Source: Cristatella mucedo (Eukaryota > Bryozoa > Phylactolaemata > Cristatellidae). From it: a stretch of DNA of 62,000 nt. Positions 24,454 through 35,415 of this stretch are shown here, piece after piece. Made by a program: the position numbers and the translations under genes. Under the pieces are notes generated by a model. That model ran no database searches. It was not told the origin of the DNA and saw nothing but the letters and a program-made list of their open reading frames with translations. Positions within the stretch are counted from its first letter, which is position 1. Every line of letters starts with the position of its first letter. The stretch is taken from contig WPIO01000001.1 of the NCBI GenBank assembly GCA_009760855.2, positions 1,550,001 to 1,612,000 of the forward strand, read 5' to 3'.

Positions 24454-24810
24454 AGTGTGTTATGGTAACATAGCTATTATAACATTTCAAGATAGGTTGG
24501 TAGTATTCACGATGGTCGTCAAGATGGATATTAAATTAACTACAGAAATATTTGGAACACAAACCACAGGAAAATGGTTTACTACTTTAGCAGATATTCC
24601 ACTTCTAATTCCAAGAGCAATATTAGTAGTTGGAGCAGCATATGTTTCCCTGGTATTTTAACAAAAGTACTTATGCCGCCTGTTACAACAGGAGTTGGAT
24701 TACAGGGGAAACTATCTGATACACTAGATGCAAATAAAAAACTTATACCTAGTACATTTGTCACAACAGGATCAAATTTATTTGAAAAAATAATGCGTTT
24801 TAGCGTTTAA
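24454..24810 (+). pseudogene. Continuation of the island gene, several stops
   Basis: Two overlapping plus-strand readings remain. One ends at 24661 (contains IFGTQTTGKWFTTLADIP). The other runs to 24810 (contains MPPVTTGVGLQGKLSDTL). Neither is open throughout, and stops of both TAA and TAG type interrupt them. This looks like a decayed middle section of the fibre-like gene or of the next gene. Confidence 0.35.
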
Positions 24811-24914
24811 ATAGCAATATAATAAAATGCTGGCAATGATAGACTTGAATATTCGAGGAACGTTGGACTTAGGCACATATAAATAATAAATCTTGGAGGT
24901 ACTGTAGCAAAATT

Positions 24915-25374
24915 CGAATCAGTGAGTAAAGTTTTTTTGATAATAACTATGTTACAAAAGATTCTGATCCAACAACAAGAAGAGATTTATCAGCTAACTC
25001 AAAAATATCTTATGGTAAAAGTTTCAATAAATTTGAATGATGTATCTACTAACGAATACCTTGATAAAAAAGTAACAACAAGAGATAATGATTCAATATG
25101 TGGTAATCTTAGTGTAAAGCGATTGATTATTGCTGGAAATACTGCATAAGGCTTCTATACAATTGATAATGCTTCTAGTAAATTTTTTAATAAAAATTTA
25201 TTATCTTCAGAATTATCTCTTGTATTAAACTTGGATATGTCGGGAAAACTAAATGTTTCAAGAACAACGAATCTTCAGAATTATAAAGACAATAATTTCT
25301 CTAGATTCGTTGATTAAAAAAATAATCAAACCAATTTACTCAAAGATCACCGTAAAAATAACAGATATCAATAG
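24915..25374 (+). pseudogene. Fibre-like repeat protein, second segment, with in-frame TAA codons
   Basis: A reading with 'NNYVTKDSDPTTRRDL' shifts frame near 25038 into one with 'NEYLDKKVTTRDNDS' and 'GNLSVKRLIIAGNTA'. The latter frame stays protein-like across TAA at 25147 and TAA at 25315 and reaches TAG at 25372. The repeat pattern matches the segment at 24.0-24.45 kb, so they may once have been one long gene. Confidence 0.4.
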
Positions 25375-25497
25375 AGCTACTGTCGAGTATGAGAATATAG
25401 CTAGTAATTTAACTAGTTACATTGTTTAAAATAAAACAACTGCCACATAATACTTACTTTCAAATAAAGGATAGTAATGGAACAATGATGGCTTACC

Positions 25498-25682
25498 AAA
25501 TAATAATAATAATAATAATAATAATGCACTAGATAAAGCGCCCTCAGAGAACTCAATCTCTTTCTAGACGCTTTACATTTGCTGCAAAGGGAGGAGCAAT
25601 TGAATGGTAAGTAATATCATGCTTGATAAACATGAATAACATGGTTAGGGGCGACATGCACAGGGTCAGCATGCAAGTAACA
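25498..25682 (-). mobile_element. LINE family-2 3' terminus inserted in the island
   Basis: An ATT-type run is followed by 'gataaagcgccctcagagaa', 'ctcaatctctttctagacgc' and the family 3' UTR (gcttgataaacatgaata, gcgacatgcacagggtcagc), all in reverse orientation. It interrupts the island, so the island is older than this insertion. Confidence 0.85.
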
Positions 25683-25688
25683 GCATCA

Positions 25689-25928
25689 GTTAAAATTAAC
25701 ATAAATGATGATAAAGAAGTTATAGTTAGAAACTACTATCGTTAATTTTATTCTCCAGATTTTAATCCTTCTAACTTACTCTCTATTAAATACGCTTATA
25801 TAGAAAATAACATACCAACATTAAGCAATTATATAACGACTCTAATTGTTTCAAATACACCTACAATAAAAAAGTTTTTAGCTTCAATGTTAGCTATTCT
25901 GTTTTGCCTTATCCATGAGGCTTCGTAA
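25689..25928 (+). pseudogene. Island gene fragment with an in-frame TAA
   Basis: A plus-strand reading with 'VKININD' runs through TAA at 25743 and stays open to TAA 25926. After the internal stop it reads FYSPDFNPSNLLSIKYAYIE, a plausible protein. No family recognised. Confidence 0.3.
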
Positions 25929-25993
25929 CTGTGAGTTATCTAGATGTTATTAAGATTTGATTGCTAACAGGATTTGTACTTTCACAGATGAAT

Positions 25994-26166
25994 TCAATTG
26001 GTTTTCCATGGTTTAACTAACTCTCCAATATATACATCCTGTATACATTCTGATGGTTCTCTTGAAGTAGGAAATTGATCTGAGTCTAGTGTCTTTTTAA
26101 TTCGTTAGGCAGTTTCAAGTTTTTTATAGTATGCTTCTGACTTTAAACGCTTATTTGATCTATTTT
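25994..26166 (-). pseudogene. Island gene fragment with an in-frame TAA
   Basis: The minus-strand frame ends at TGA 25994. It contains 'NRSNKRLKSEAYYKKLE', then an in-frame TAA at 26105-26107, then 'PTSREPSECIQDVYIGEL'. It overlaps the end of the next fragment, which implies a frameshift. Confidence 0.3.
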
Positions 26167-26283
26167 TAAGTTGAGTAATCGAAAAAAACGGAACCATCGA
26201 GAGCTTTTGTAAAGATACATGAAATCTCAGAATCAGAGTGATGAATTCTTAAAGCTTTGTACTCTAAAACAAGTCTTAGTGAT
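26143..26283 (-). pseudogene. Island gene fragment
   Basis: A minus-strand open frame of 46 codons contains 'LEYKALRIHHSDSEIS' and 'KALDGSVFFRLLNLK', ending at TAA 26143. It probably belongs to the same gene as 25994-26166 but in a shifted frame. Confidence 0.3.
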
Positions 26284-26433
26284 TTTAATAAAAAAAATCC
26301 TCATGTTTTCAATGCGTCCCATTGTAAACGATCAAGTATTTAAATTAGAGTATTGCTGACATTGAACCTCAGTACGACAACTATGACATCTTGTTTCTAT
26401 TGAAACCATTTCCATATTATTGATCTATTTTTA

Positions 26434-26835
26434 TTAAGCAGTATTAGTAGTTTTAGCTGTGGTTGGTCCAGTTGAAGAAGCAGATGAAGATGAATCAATG
26501 GGATCAGTAGTTGTAGTTGAAGATGATGTAGATAAAGATGTTGCTATAGTTCCAGCGAGAAAAGCTAGTGTAGCTCCTTGTCTAGCACAGGTGCCGTCAG
26601 ATAAGTCAGGCAGGATTGCATAACACTCGTCCTTGACAATACCTGACATATCCGGTTCAATTCCTGATACGCTCGAGATGATTACGGAAATACTTGGGAG
26701 TTGACTAGCAATCCGTGCAGTATAACTAGAAATTTCACCGGGCGTATCTAGCAGGTTATCAACTTTTGTTCTAACAGTAGACTCTAGATGAGAACTAACT
26801 TGAGCAAAGCCAGAGCTAATTAGTTTTTGTGATCT
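26434..26835 (-). pseudogene. Membrane-anchor-like protein with a Ser/Thr-rich tail (C-terminal part)
   Basis: The minus-strand frame is open from 26835 to TAA 26434 (133 codons). Its first ATG is at 26649. The order is a polar N-terminal part (SSGFAQVSSHLESTVRTKVD), then a hydrophobic alanine-rich segment (GATLAFLAGTIATSL) that could span a membrane, then a Ser/Thr tail ending TTAKTTNTA. TAG 26836-26838 interrupts the upstream side, where the reading continues in another frame (26820-27026). Confidence 0.4.
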
Positions 26836-27026
26836 CTATTACATTCATCTTGATATAATTTCTTTACTGAATTGTCTGTCATTACCAAAATATAAAAGTC
26901 CAGTGTTTGGGCATCATAGGCAGTCATTCTAGATTTGACAAGATAGTCTACATAAGATTTTAGAGGATTTGCTGATGTAGCAAGATTTGGGTCAATGATA
27001 TCCTGTGTTGAAGTAGTTTTGTTCTC
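26820..27026 (-). pseudogene. N-terminal part of the same broken gene
   Basis: A minus-strand frame of about 68 codons ends at TAA 26820. It contains 'DIIDPNLATSANPLKSYVDY' and 'LYQDECNRDHKN'. It overlaps the downstream frame by a few bases, consistent with one single-base frameshift splitting a gene of about 200 codons. The DPN...NPLKSYVDY pattern again recalls the fibre-type repeat. Confidence 0.35.
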
Positions 27027-27077
27027 CTATAATTACCTAAAAAAATTAAATAGAAGTAATAATTTGAAAGCCAGGTT

Positions 27078-27284
27078 TTATTTTTGGAAACTAATTTCTT
27101 TTCTAATTTTAATATAATTGTAATATTTTTCTTCGGCATTCCATTATTTCATCACTTGTTCACAGATTTCTACAAGAATATTAGTAAACGAACTATCTAA
27201 CTCAGGAATTTGTTTATTTAGTGAATGCTTAACAATTCTTTTATCAACTCCTTTAGGTTTTTGTATACAAATGTTTAGTGACAT
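27078..27284 (-). pseudogene. Small island ORF with an in-frame TAA
   Basis: ATG 27284 opens 46 codons (MSLNICIQKPKGVDKRIVKH...). TAA 27144-27146 interrupts, and the same frame then stays open to TAA 27078. No family recognised. Confidence 0.35.
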
Positions 27285-27346
27285 ATCTTTCGATAGCTCG
27301 CAAGTAAGAATTCTTGAAACATAAATTTTGATTTAATAATAACTTT

Positions 27347-27682
27347 TTATACTTCATCTTCTTCCTTTCTATGAGGATATTGTGTTTCGTCATCAAAGCA
27401 AAAGGCTTGCTCGTAGCCATCATCTTCTATTTCTTTATTTTTGACTTTATCCCCAGTTTCAATTTCTTCATTGTCTTCAGTTTCGGAATCTTCATCTTCG
27501 GGATTGTAGTCAGGATCGTCATCAAGATTGTCGTTGGTATCATAATCGGGTTCATTTTACCTTAAAAATTCGACTTTAATTTTTATTTTGTTCATCGCTA
27601 TAATAGTAAACTTTTCTTTTTCAAATAAAATGATTCCTACTTCTTCTATTATTATCTTTTCTCTAATTTTCTCGTACTCCAT
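27347..27682 (-). pseudogene. Acidic island protein with an in-frame TAA
   Basis: ATG 27682 opens a Lys/Glu/Ile-rich 41-codon frame (MEYEKIREKIIIEEVG...) that stops at TAA 27557. The same frame then runs a further 69 codons to TAA 27347. That part is very acidic, with DNLDDDPDYNPEDEDSE followed by KEIEDDGYEQAF. The plus-strand Phe/Ile-rich frame over the same bases (27371-27565) is its shadow. Acidic proteins of this kind occur in many virus genomes, but no specific family is recognised. Confidence 0.4.
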
Positions 27683-28129
27683 CTAAATTTTTAAGTCGTG
27701 CATTTTTTAGTTATATCTCTTAAATCATGCTTAATTTGAACTTTTAATTTTTCTTCAGGTTTTTTCTTGAGCAATCTTCATGTTTTTGTTTAGGCATCTA
27801 CGTAGAAATAGTGTCATCAAATTTAAAACGTGTTCAACCTCTTTTATTCTGTAGTGGCGATAAGCACAACTGTGGAGTCCTCAGTCTAACCAGCAGCGTT
27901 TTGAATCGAAGCTAATAGAGTTTCCTTAGTTTGTGAAAAGGTCAAAATTAGATGATTCCTTGCTTGAAATTTAGACTGACAACACAAGACATCAAATCCT
28001 GTTCCTACTATGTCCTACTTAAACCATTGAAAACAGCCGTATGTCTAGTAAATGAAGCACTGGAATAATTTCAGTCTGTGTCGTTTGGGTGTCAGTTCTA
28101 ATCTACTAGACATACCAGACAGGTTCCAT

Positions 28130-29150
28130 CCATGAATCTTTGCTGTTCTCCATTTATAATCAAACTCTGGGAAAAGTGATCCGGGTTCATGGCATAGGCT
28201 ATCGTTTTTATCCTGACGATAGTCGGCTGCATTTGTCGGTTAAACCTTCGAAATCAGCTGCAGATACCGATCAACTCAATGCTAGCCTTGCAGATGTTCG
28301 ATCGCAAATTTCAGAAAACAACCTTCAACTTAACGAAGATAAAACAAAACTGCTGCTCATAAGACCGAGAGTCTCTGTACTTCTAATAGGTAATGCTGGT
28401 GTGCGACCTCGACCTTGAGATAGGAAATTACGTGTCGTCTTCGACACCAGCCTAAATTTGTAGCCCTATTAAGAAAACTGCTTCTACAGCTAGCCATAAC
28501 GTCAGATCCCTATCTAAGAATAGGATCTGTCTTTCATGGTAGCTTGAAAAGAATTTCTCTAGCTCTTTAGTTCTGTCTCAGCTAGATTAAATATAATTCT
28601 TTAAATTAAATATAATAATAATATAATAGATTAATTTAATTCCCTGTGGCTTGGTCAACGAAAGTAATAGGCCATTGCAGTTCGAGCTGTATATGCCTGC
28701 GAGGCTAGTTTACAAACCCCACAGTTTTTTAGATGTGTGTACTTTGATTAAATAGCCTCCCACGGCTAAGCACCTTCATAGCGAGCTGAATGGCTGCACC
28801 AGTTTCAGCCTTCTTATGCCCTCAGGTCCTGCATGGATATTAAGTTGACAATTCCATTCCTACCCTAAAAGATCACTGGTCGCAGAAGCCTCTGGTCTTC
28901 AGGCCCTACACTGTGAAACTCACTTCACAATTCTTACGCAAAATCTACTATCCTGCTACTTACTGACTGTGGCACACCCTTTCCAACAATCCTCAGCTGC
29001 CGCTTCCGTGGTACTGACTACCTCAACTGCTCTCCCGACTTTGCTATGCTTTCTACTTTCTCTTTGTCACGTGAGAGGAAGTCTGTTGGCTACCAAATGC
29101 GTACCGAAACAGCTTAGGCTTTGAGAGTGCTGTTCAAAACTCTCTTGCAT
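28130..29150 (+). mobile_element. Decayed LINE family-1 copy (RT core to 3' end)
   Basis: The plus-strand reading contains the RT catalytic box region as YPDDSRLHLSV (the family consensus would be YADD) and SENNLQLNEDKTKLLLI. It continues through frameshifts and stops to 'KKTASTASHNVRSLSKNR', which matches the start of the copy at 2.2-2.8 kb. Remnants of the 3' terminal block lie at 28.86-29.0 kb. Confidence 0.82.
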
Positions 29151-29154
29151 ATAA

Positions 29155-30440
29155 TCAAAATAGTCTTTGTAGCTTTTGTGGAATTATTGACGATCGTATA
29201 GATACAAACTTTCAATGAAATGACACAACGGCCTTCTCTGTAATGCGAGCCTTCTTTTACCGTGGAAGCACTTTAAAAATTGCTACCTTCTCTAACAAAT
29301 GAATATACAAGGGAATCTAACAAGGGGAGACTTTAAATAAGAAATCTGGCTTCTACAATTATTGCAGCAGCCGTTATTGAGGAGTCCCTGAAATTTTATC
29401 TAGCATTCTGAAGCTTGTGCCAAAGTTTGCCCTCCTGTATAATTAGTCCACAATGTCTTTGCTCCTGCATTACATTACTGGGTTTCACAGTGCTTCAAGT
29501 GCTAGCACCAATCAGCGTATTTCCTATTCACTAATGCATTACGCACCTCGAAGTTCTCAGCTGCCATCTGACTCACCGTTCTTTGATGTAAATTATCTTT
29601 TTGTGGTCAAATGTTTATTATCGTGCAAGAGAGGTGTAAAACTCGCGTCCTTCCTCCGACACTAAACGCATCGACTATGCATCCTTTGCTAAGGGGCACA
29701 TATATTTGTTGTCTTTCATTTCCATTCACCCACTTTTGCATATTTCACTGAATACACTTTTTTCTTCCCGCAGTGTACAACTGTGCACGTTCTACTGGTC
29801 GTATGAACCAAGGATGCTGCGAGCCATCTAATCTAGTGCATTTACTTGAACGTTTTCATGGTGGATTATTTAAGCGAGCAGTTTGCTCTCTACAATGAAA
29901 GCCAAAAAAGGCAACTGCGCATTTCGTAAGGGTCGGGATGTTTATTTTATTGGCAACGATTTGCAAAGCGAAGAGACGTGATTATTCTATCGACGGGAAA
30001 TGTAACTAATTTGTATTCATATCCTGTTTTCACCGAACTAAGATCCCTAGAAAAAATTGTTTACGGGATGATTTTGAACAAGCTGTTTCCAAGTTCAAAG
30101 AAAATTTTCAATTGAATGACACTTGGTTGAGCTTGTGGCGCCTTTCTCATCTTTGAAGCTCATGCTCGTCGACCAAAAGTGCTCGACTAAAAATGCATGC
30201 TTCTCTCAAGTCACATGATACTGCGGTCTGATATAGAGCTAGAGATGCATAAAGCCAGATTGTCGCTTAGTCCCCTTTAGTCGCCCAATAGCCTCCACAA
30301 ACTGCCTGATGCAAGCCAATAACTCAAGACTACGTGTTGTTCAATTGTAATTACGTTTAACTGACCACTATTCCTGTCCAGGGACCCGTCTTATCTTTAA
30401 ATGGCCACTATTCAAGCACCGGCTGCTGCACTTTGGTTTC
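29155..30440. other. No gene recognised; right part resembles 35.8-36.0 kb
   Basis: Unassigned DNA. From about 30.23 kb onward the sequence is similar to 35.80-35.99 kb, the intron before the matching cullin exon. The duplicated block therefore includes intron sequence. Confidence 0.45.
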
Positions 30441-30442
30441 AG

Positions 30443-31150
30443 TCACCCTCGGCTTAAATGAGACAGAAGACAGAGTGCAGACCTTTAGGGTACGCTTCTT
30501 GAAGGCCTATGGCGATACTGCATGCAGCTACTACAAAGAGCTGGCTTGCCACCTTCTTGCTGAGAATGATGTGCCTGCATGCGCTACGTCGATTCCAAAT
30601 TCGTGGAAGAAGAGGAGCGAATTTGCTTCTACCTCGTCACAGAAGACCAGAATGTATTGGTGCCCTAGGTTGGTTTGCTCAAGCTGGCATTAATTAAGCC
30701 CTTATCCGCTCGGCCGGAGCTGGTTTAAGATGCATACTCTTGCCTCTGCTCGATGAAATCAAGTCACCGTGCTTACATTTAGGTCCTCTAACGCTGCATC
30801 GCTTCACTTCTCACGGAGCAGCGAATCTTGTCAGATTTTGCACACATGATGGCCCGTACTGAAACAGAAAGTAAGTCTTAATGTCATTCGCTGCCCTTAC
30901 CTGTCAACTTCCTTGTTCTCTTATTTTCCAGTCTTTTGTTTTTTCCGTAACGCATACTTCTCGCCAGATGTTTTCCGAGTAAGGGTATGTCTCAATTATC
31001 CACCACCAGTTCTACTCTACTAGATGTCCGGCTGATGTACAGGCTCATAAAGTCCGTGGATAAATGCTCGGAGCGCATGGCTAACGATCTGCAGCAACAT
31101 ATCCTGAAAGTGGGATTGGCTACGATGATTGAATTGGCAACAGTTATGTC
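30443..31150 (+). pseudogene. CUL5: Partial duplicate of cullin-5 exons (copy A)
   Basis: Three exons match main-copy exons 2-4. They are 30443-30668 (ETEDRVQTFRVRFLKAY and YYKELACHLLAENDVPA), 30782-30870, and 31024-about 31150 (RLMYRLIKSVDKCSERMAND, then LQQHILKVGLATMIE). The first is 4 bp shorter than its partner, with the loss at about 30579 shifting the frame. The last codon before its donor is TAG where the main copy has CAG. The second exon has an early TAA (30788) and is 5 bp short. The third has lost the donor. Introns are partly alignable too, so this is a DNA-level segmental duplication and not a processed copy. It cannot make a full protein. Confidence 0.88.
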
Positions 31151-31184
31151 CGATAGACTGTCGTATAGACAGTTCTAAATTACG

Positions 31185-33285
31185 GGTATTTACTGGATAC
31201 GTTGAGGCATGGGGGATATTCGTCACTAGCCGTACTACTAGGTTCAGGCGTCACCAGTATCCGGCACACATTCCGACCAGACGTGAAAGCCAAACGCATC
31301 ATTTGTGGCACCTACGTGGGCCGAATATTCCAAATATTGACGCAGGGCTTCATATTATTGTGCACTTCGAGGCTGCATCATTTAAGCTCGAAGCGCACAC
31401 TCGTGGCGTCTGCTCGCAAGTCGGCGTTCCCATGACAGCATTGCCCGCGAGGACACTAGCATGTAGCCTGTATTGAAGGAATGGTAATTCGGTGCGCACT
31501 TTAAAGGTGGTTCGCGAGCCATAGTTGCTTCAGAAAGTGCGGCTATTGCTGGTCACCGCTTGCCAAATTACGTGCAAGCACGGTTGCGGGGCCGGTGGAA
31601 AAACAACTGGCGTTCTCGTAGCTAGCTGCCAGAGGCCTCGTGGTCTACTTCTTCAGTGAGCACTATATCTCATTTTTGTGCAACGTGTTACTTTTGTCAT
31701 ACCTCGAAATTGTTCCAGTTTATTTGTCAGCAGAGGGCGCAAATTACGGTCTCGACTTCTTCAGAGGCAGATAAAACTTCTATGGCTATTTGCACGCTCT
31801 GTATGAGTTATTCAAGAGAATATGCAAAATTTAAAATAATGGAAGAGATTGCACGTATTAGATGTAAAATCAGTCGCGAGTTATAAGGAGTCGTACTTTA
31901 AGGGCCACTGATCGAAAATGCCAGGTCCATAATACTTTTCAGGCTAGAGCTACTTGAACTTTCCGCACACTACTCCGGTCGTTTTTCTTATCTACGCCCA
32001 AATTTCTCGCCAACTCTGCGCGGCATTTTCCCGAAACATGCACTTCCGCTCATATCCCTTAAATTCGCGACTTTCCATACCGCCAACTCACATGGGCTAT
32101 CCACTTCAGCCATATGAGACGGTAGTCGAGGTATTTGACATGCTGAAGCGAAACGTGAGTAGTGCCTCTATGTTTCACTACTGCTGCCGCTGCGCTCAAT
32201 GCGAACGAGCTAGTTTCTTCGTCAGGGTGCTACAGCTCCATCGGCTGTACTGTAGCTGTACTCCATATCCTGACCCGCGCATCGGCCTGCGAGCAATTAC
32301 ATCCCTACCAGCCAGTCTAATTGTATAATTATTGAGAATAGTATATTTTATTTTATATTTAAATTTATTTAATTTATATTTTATTTAATTATATCATATA
32401 ATTGTATTGACAAGTATAATTGGACAGCAGTCTGGCACGAAGGCTTGCGGGTGTGCGTATAACGCTCGGATGTGGGCACGTAAGTTACGGTGCTGCTGTT
32501 CACATTTGCTCTAGCGTCGGCAGCAGTGAACCGAAGTCACTGCAAAAGTACCACAACGGGGAGTTAAGCATCCTGGGACCGGCTAAGCAAAGACCCGTGG
32601 CTCTAAAATTCAAAAAACCACCCTAGCTAAGGAAAAAATACATTGAAGTGGACCTGACGGAACTTTGATTTTGACACCTTTCCAGTACTTCAGGTAAGTA
32701 TACTAAACGCTAACTCATAACAGCGGGTATTGACTGAATATTAGGTAGAGGGTGGTATCATTACTAATATTGCTATCAGGAATTAGGTATTAGGTAGAAA
32801 CTATCGAGGGATATTCAAAATGACTTTTAAAATGTAACCACGAATAGAATCTATAATAGGTGACCTTTAAATGCCACTAACTATTATAATAGTTTTCAAT
32901 CGTATTTTAATGCTATTAATTAATACCATTTAACACTACTGTTTGCTTCTGGAATGTCTTTCATAAGAGATTTTCTTAAAATACACGTATCATGTATCGT
33001 GTATCGTTTAATCTGTTATACGTACCTCATGTGCTGCATCAGCTATTTGCTTCTTTTATTTGCAGGAATCGAAAATGAAAAGTGTACTTGGACCCCAGAC
33101 GATTTTTGTAATGCTCAATATAGCTTTGCAAGCTTTTAGTCGCGTGTAACTTTTGTAAATTCTTATAAATTACAGGTTTAAAGGCAAGTTTAGGGTCAAG
33201 GTTGGTTGTGTGAGCTTATTATCAAGAAATTGCTCATGACTATGAGTCTTTGAGTACTTTTGATACATGAGTCTTTCCCTACGGG
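31185..33285. other. Unassigned DNA between the cullin copies
   Basis: Open frames of 60-124 codons occur (31129-31476, 31954-32328) without recognisable domains. An A/T-only stretch lies at 32337-32405. No repeat family with other copies was seen. Confidence 0.35.
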
Positions 33286-33289
33286 TAGC

Positions 33290-33425
33290 TGCTAGTTCCT
33301 CATGACCCGTGTCGTCTGTTCGAGAGAGGCACTGCCGGTATTTTATCGCCTTCTACAAGCAGTTGCAATAGACGTCAAGGCCCTTCTGCCGCTATAGAAA
33401 TGAGGCTGTTTTATCAGCTAACCGT
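33290..33425 (+). mobile_element. SINE-B copy, degraded 5' part
   Basis: The body (aaggcccttctgccgctata, gaaatgaggctgttttatca) matches the family. The tRNA-like head is badly diverged. Confidence 0.6.
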
Positions 33426-34167
33426 TTCATAGCTTCATCTCACGAGGCACGGTACTCCAAGAGAAAGACCGACAGGCGTAAGATATATGGTGCCACGACG
33501 ACCCTGCACTTCCAGTCCAACTATTGTGTACGTGGTCCACTCAATAATGCTACCCACTAGTCAGTTGTCAAAAGAACTTGTATCGTTCAGTTCAGCGTGC
33601 CTCTTTCTAAGTAGAGTTGCAGCATGCTTTGACGTGGGTCTAGAGAAAGAATCGTAAAGACTCTCGCTAGCCGCTTACATCTACCTATACTCTCCACCAG
33701 GCTGCTTTTTAACTTAATTTCTGACCTCGTTGTGTGCAAGATTGTTCCTTCATTTGGCGGCGTAGTAGCAACCCAAACAGGTTCGCCAAGCTCAACTCCA
33801 CTGACTGCCTTCAGTCATTCCTTGCCTTATATCATACTGGGCTTTCTTGCAGATCTTTGCACTTGCTTGGAACTCGTCTATAGCTGCAGTGATAGGCATG
33901 TGGTAAACACATACTTTAGCCACTAATAGGCCGTCCTTTTGCTCAATTCGCGGGTAATATAGGCATTCGTGTACTAATAGATAGATGTATGCCTCAGTGT
34001 GAACGAGCATGCTGGGCGCTCGGCTGGGACTGAGCCTGGTGCTGCATAAGTCCATAGTGTGACAAGTTCTTTGCACGGTCCGAAACTTGCTACACTTTTT
34101 TACTACGTATGCACTAGTTAAATATAATGTAATAAATGTTACGATGCTGAATGCATTCAGCTTTCCA

Positions 34168-34275
34168 GGACCGAAGCGGAAACGGCTTTCAAATGGACCA
34201 GGCTTGCTACCGAAATCAAACTCTTTCTAATAGAACCAACCTGCAGCTTGGAAAATGGAGGGATTTCTTTTGGTA
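34168..34275 (+). CDS. Possible further upstream cullin-5 exon
   Basis: After an acceptor-like 'ctttccag', a frame ends in NLQLGKWRDFF before the donor-like G|GTAAGA. In human CUL5 the corresponding region has a WRKFF motif upstream of the exon recognised at 35.25 kb. The match is only about six residues, so this is a suggestion. Confidence 0.2.
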
Positions 34276-35246
34276 AGATGCCTACGCCTTCCCAAGTCTG
34301 CTGCTTTCCTTGTTGAATATCCAATAGCTGGTGTTGCCTCGATTGCTGGCTGCAGAATGCAGCTGCACGCTGCAGCTCTTAGTCTTCAAACAACTTTCTA
34401 TTAGACCCATGTCGAACAATTACTTCTCGCTCAGCACTTTGCTCATGTTATTAGCTCCGGACTACGGGGCACCCAATCTAGCATAGATTTATTTATATGT
34501 CACGATGTAGGCTCGTAAAGGATGCGACTTCATTTCATGGTAAGAAAGCCCAGGTTCCGTCATTGGTGTCAAATCTTCTAGCTGATTTACTCCAATCAGT
34601 TCGAGATGTAAGTATACTGTAGCGCCCCGCTGGCCTTGAGCGACTTTTAGCACGAACAAGAGCTGTTCGGCGGCGGGCAAAACTTACTTATCATTTTCTC
34701 GGCTACAATATCTCCTAAATCAGTTAGTCTATCTGCTCTGAATTTACTCAGTAAATAAACTCCAGCGACGAACAGCTAATGCATATAATTGCTGAAACCT
34801 AGATTGCCTTTTGATGTAGAGAGTTTTACCAAATCGCGATTATGTCGATCTCGTGAAATCGTACGTGGTGGAATGGAGAAAGTTTTCCATTAGCTGCAAA
34901 TATTTGCCGAGACTATTTGAAGTTTCAACTCCTTTTCCTGTAAACGGCTTGGGGAAATTTTCACCTACCACGCACAACAAAGAGATTCTGAAGGTATTTT
35001 AAGGCGTATGTGCCACCTTGACTTCTGTCCGTTAGATGGAAGTAAATCTGGAAACTCGTTTCGTCTGATCATGTCACCTCTGCCCCTTGTGACAACTGTG
35101 GCTATAAATTAAAACTTATAGCCTTAGCAATCTCATATCTAACTCAAGGAGAAATGCGATCTTGAGAGCTGAATGCTTATAGCCCACTGGCCACTTTGCA
35201 TATATTTGTAATTGTGGTACACCTGCATTACATCCTGCGACGACAG

Positions 35247-35415
35247 CTCCTCCACGGCTTTCTGCTGCAGCTCATGCTGGACGCCTGGCATCATCACGTG
35301 TTGGATGGGGTGATTGAAAGCCGGCTGCTCGCCGGTATAAGACAGCTTGTGGTTGCTGAACGGCAAGGACAGACTGACTGTAGGGAGATGGCGATAGCAG
35401 CTCGGGATGCCTACG
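35247..35415 (+). CDS. CUL5: Cullin-5 (copy B) exon 1 of those recognised
   Basis: The frame reads LLHGFLLQLMLDAWHHHVLD and ends with RDAY plus one base (phase 1) at donor G|GTATGT. It aligns with the CUL5 N-terminal helical region (human VRKLMLDTWNESI ... VHAERLGEAFDSQLV ... VRESY). The acceptor is uncertain: 35247 and 35271 both follow CAG. More N-terminal exons, including the start codon, were not identified with confidence. Confidence 0.8.

Larger units (their letters stand above)
23581..27800. mobile_element. Decayed virus-like or large DNA mobile element (AT-rich island)
   Basis: This roughly 4.2-kb block is clearly more AT-rich than its flanks and densely filled with short, protein-like but broken frames. 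Frames run on the plus strand from about 23.79 to 25.4 kb and on the minus strand from about 27.68 to 26.0 kb. Spacing is tight, as in viral genomes. The plus-strand part has repeats like those of phage or virus fibre proteins. The minus-strand part includes an acidic protein and a Ser/Thr-rich tail. A LINE family-2 tail has inserted at 25498-25680. I see no polymerase, integrase, ATPase or capsid gene, so the group (for example Polinton/adintovirus-like) cannot be named. Confidence 0.5.

Noticed and set aside
27371-27565. Phe/Ile-rich plus-strand ORF (64 aa) as a membrane protein
   Set aside because: It is the exact antisense shadow of the acidic minus-strand frame, which is the more plausible protein.
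28130-29150. Reverse transcriptase as an active retrotransposon or diversity-generating RT
   Set aside because: The catalytic box is altered, the frame is broken repeatedly, and the matching 3' parts elsewhere show it is a decayed LINE.
35139-35366. Minus-strand 75-codon ORF
   Set aside because: Antisense shadow of the cullin exon at 35247-35415.
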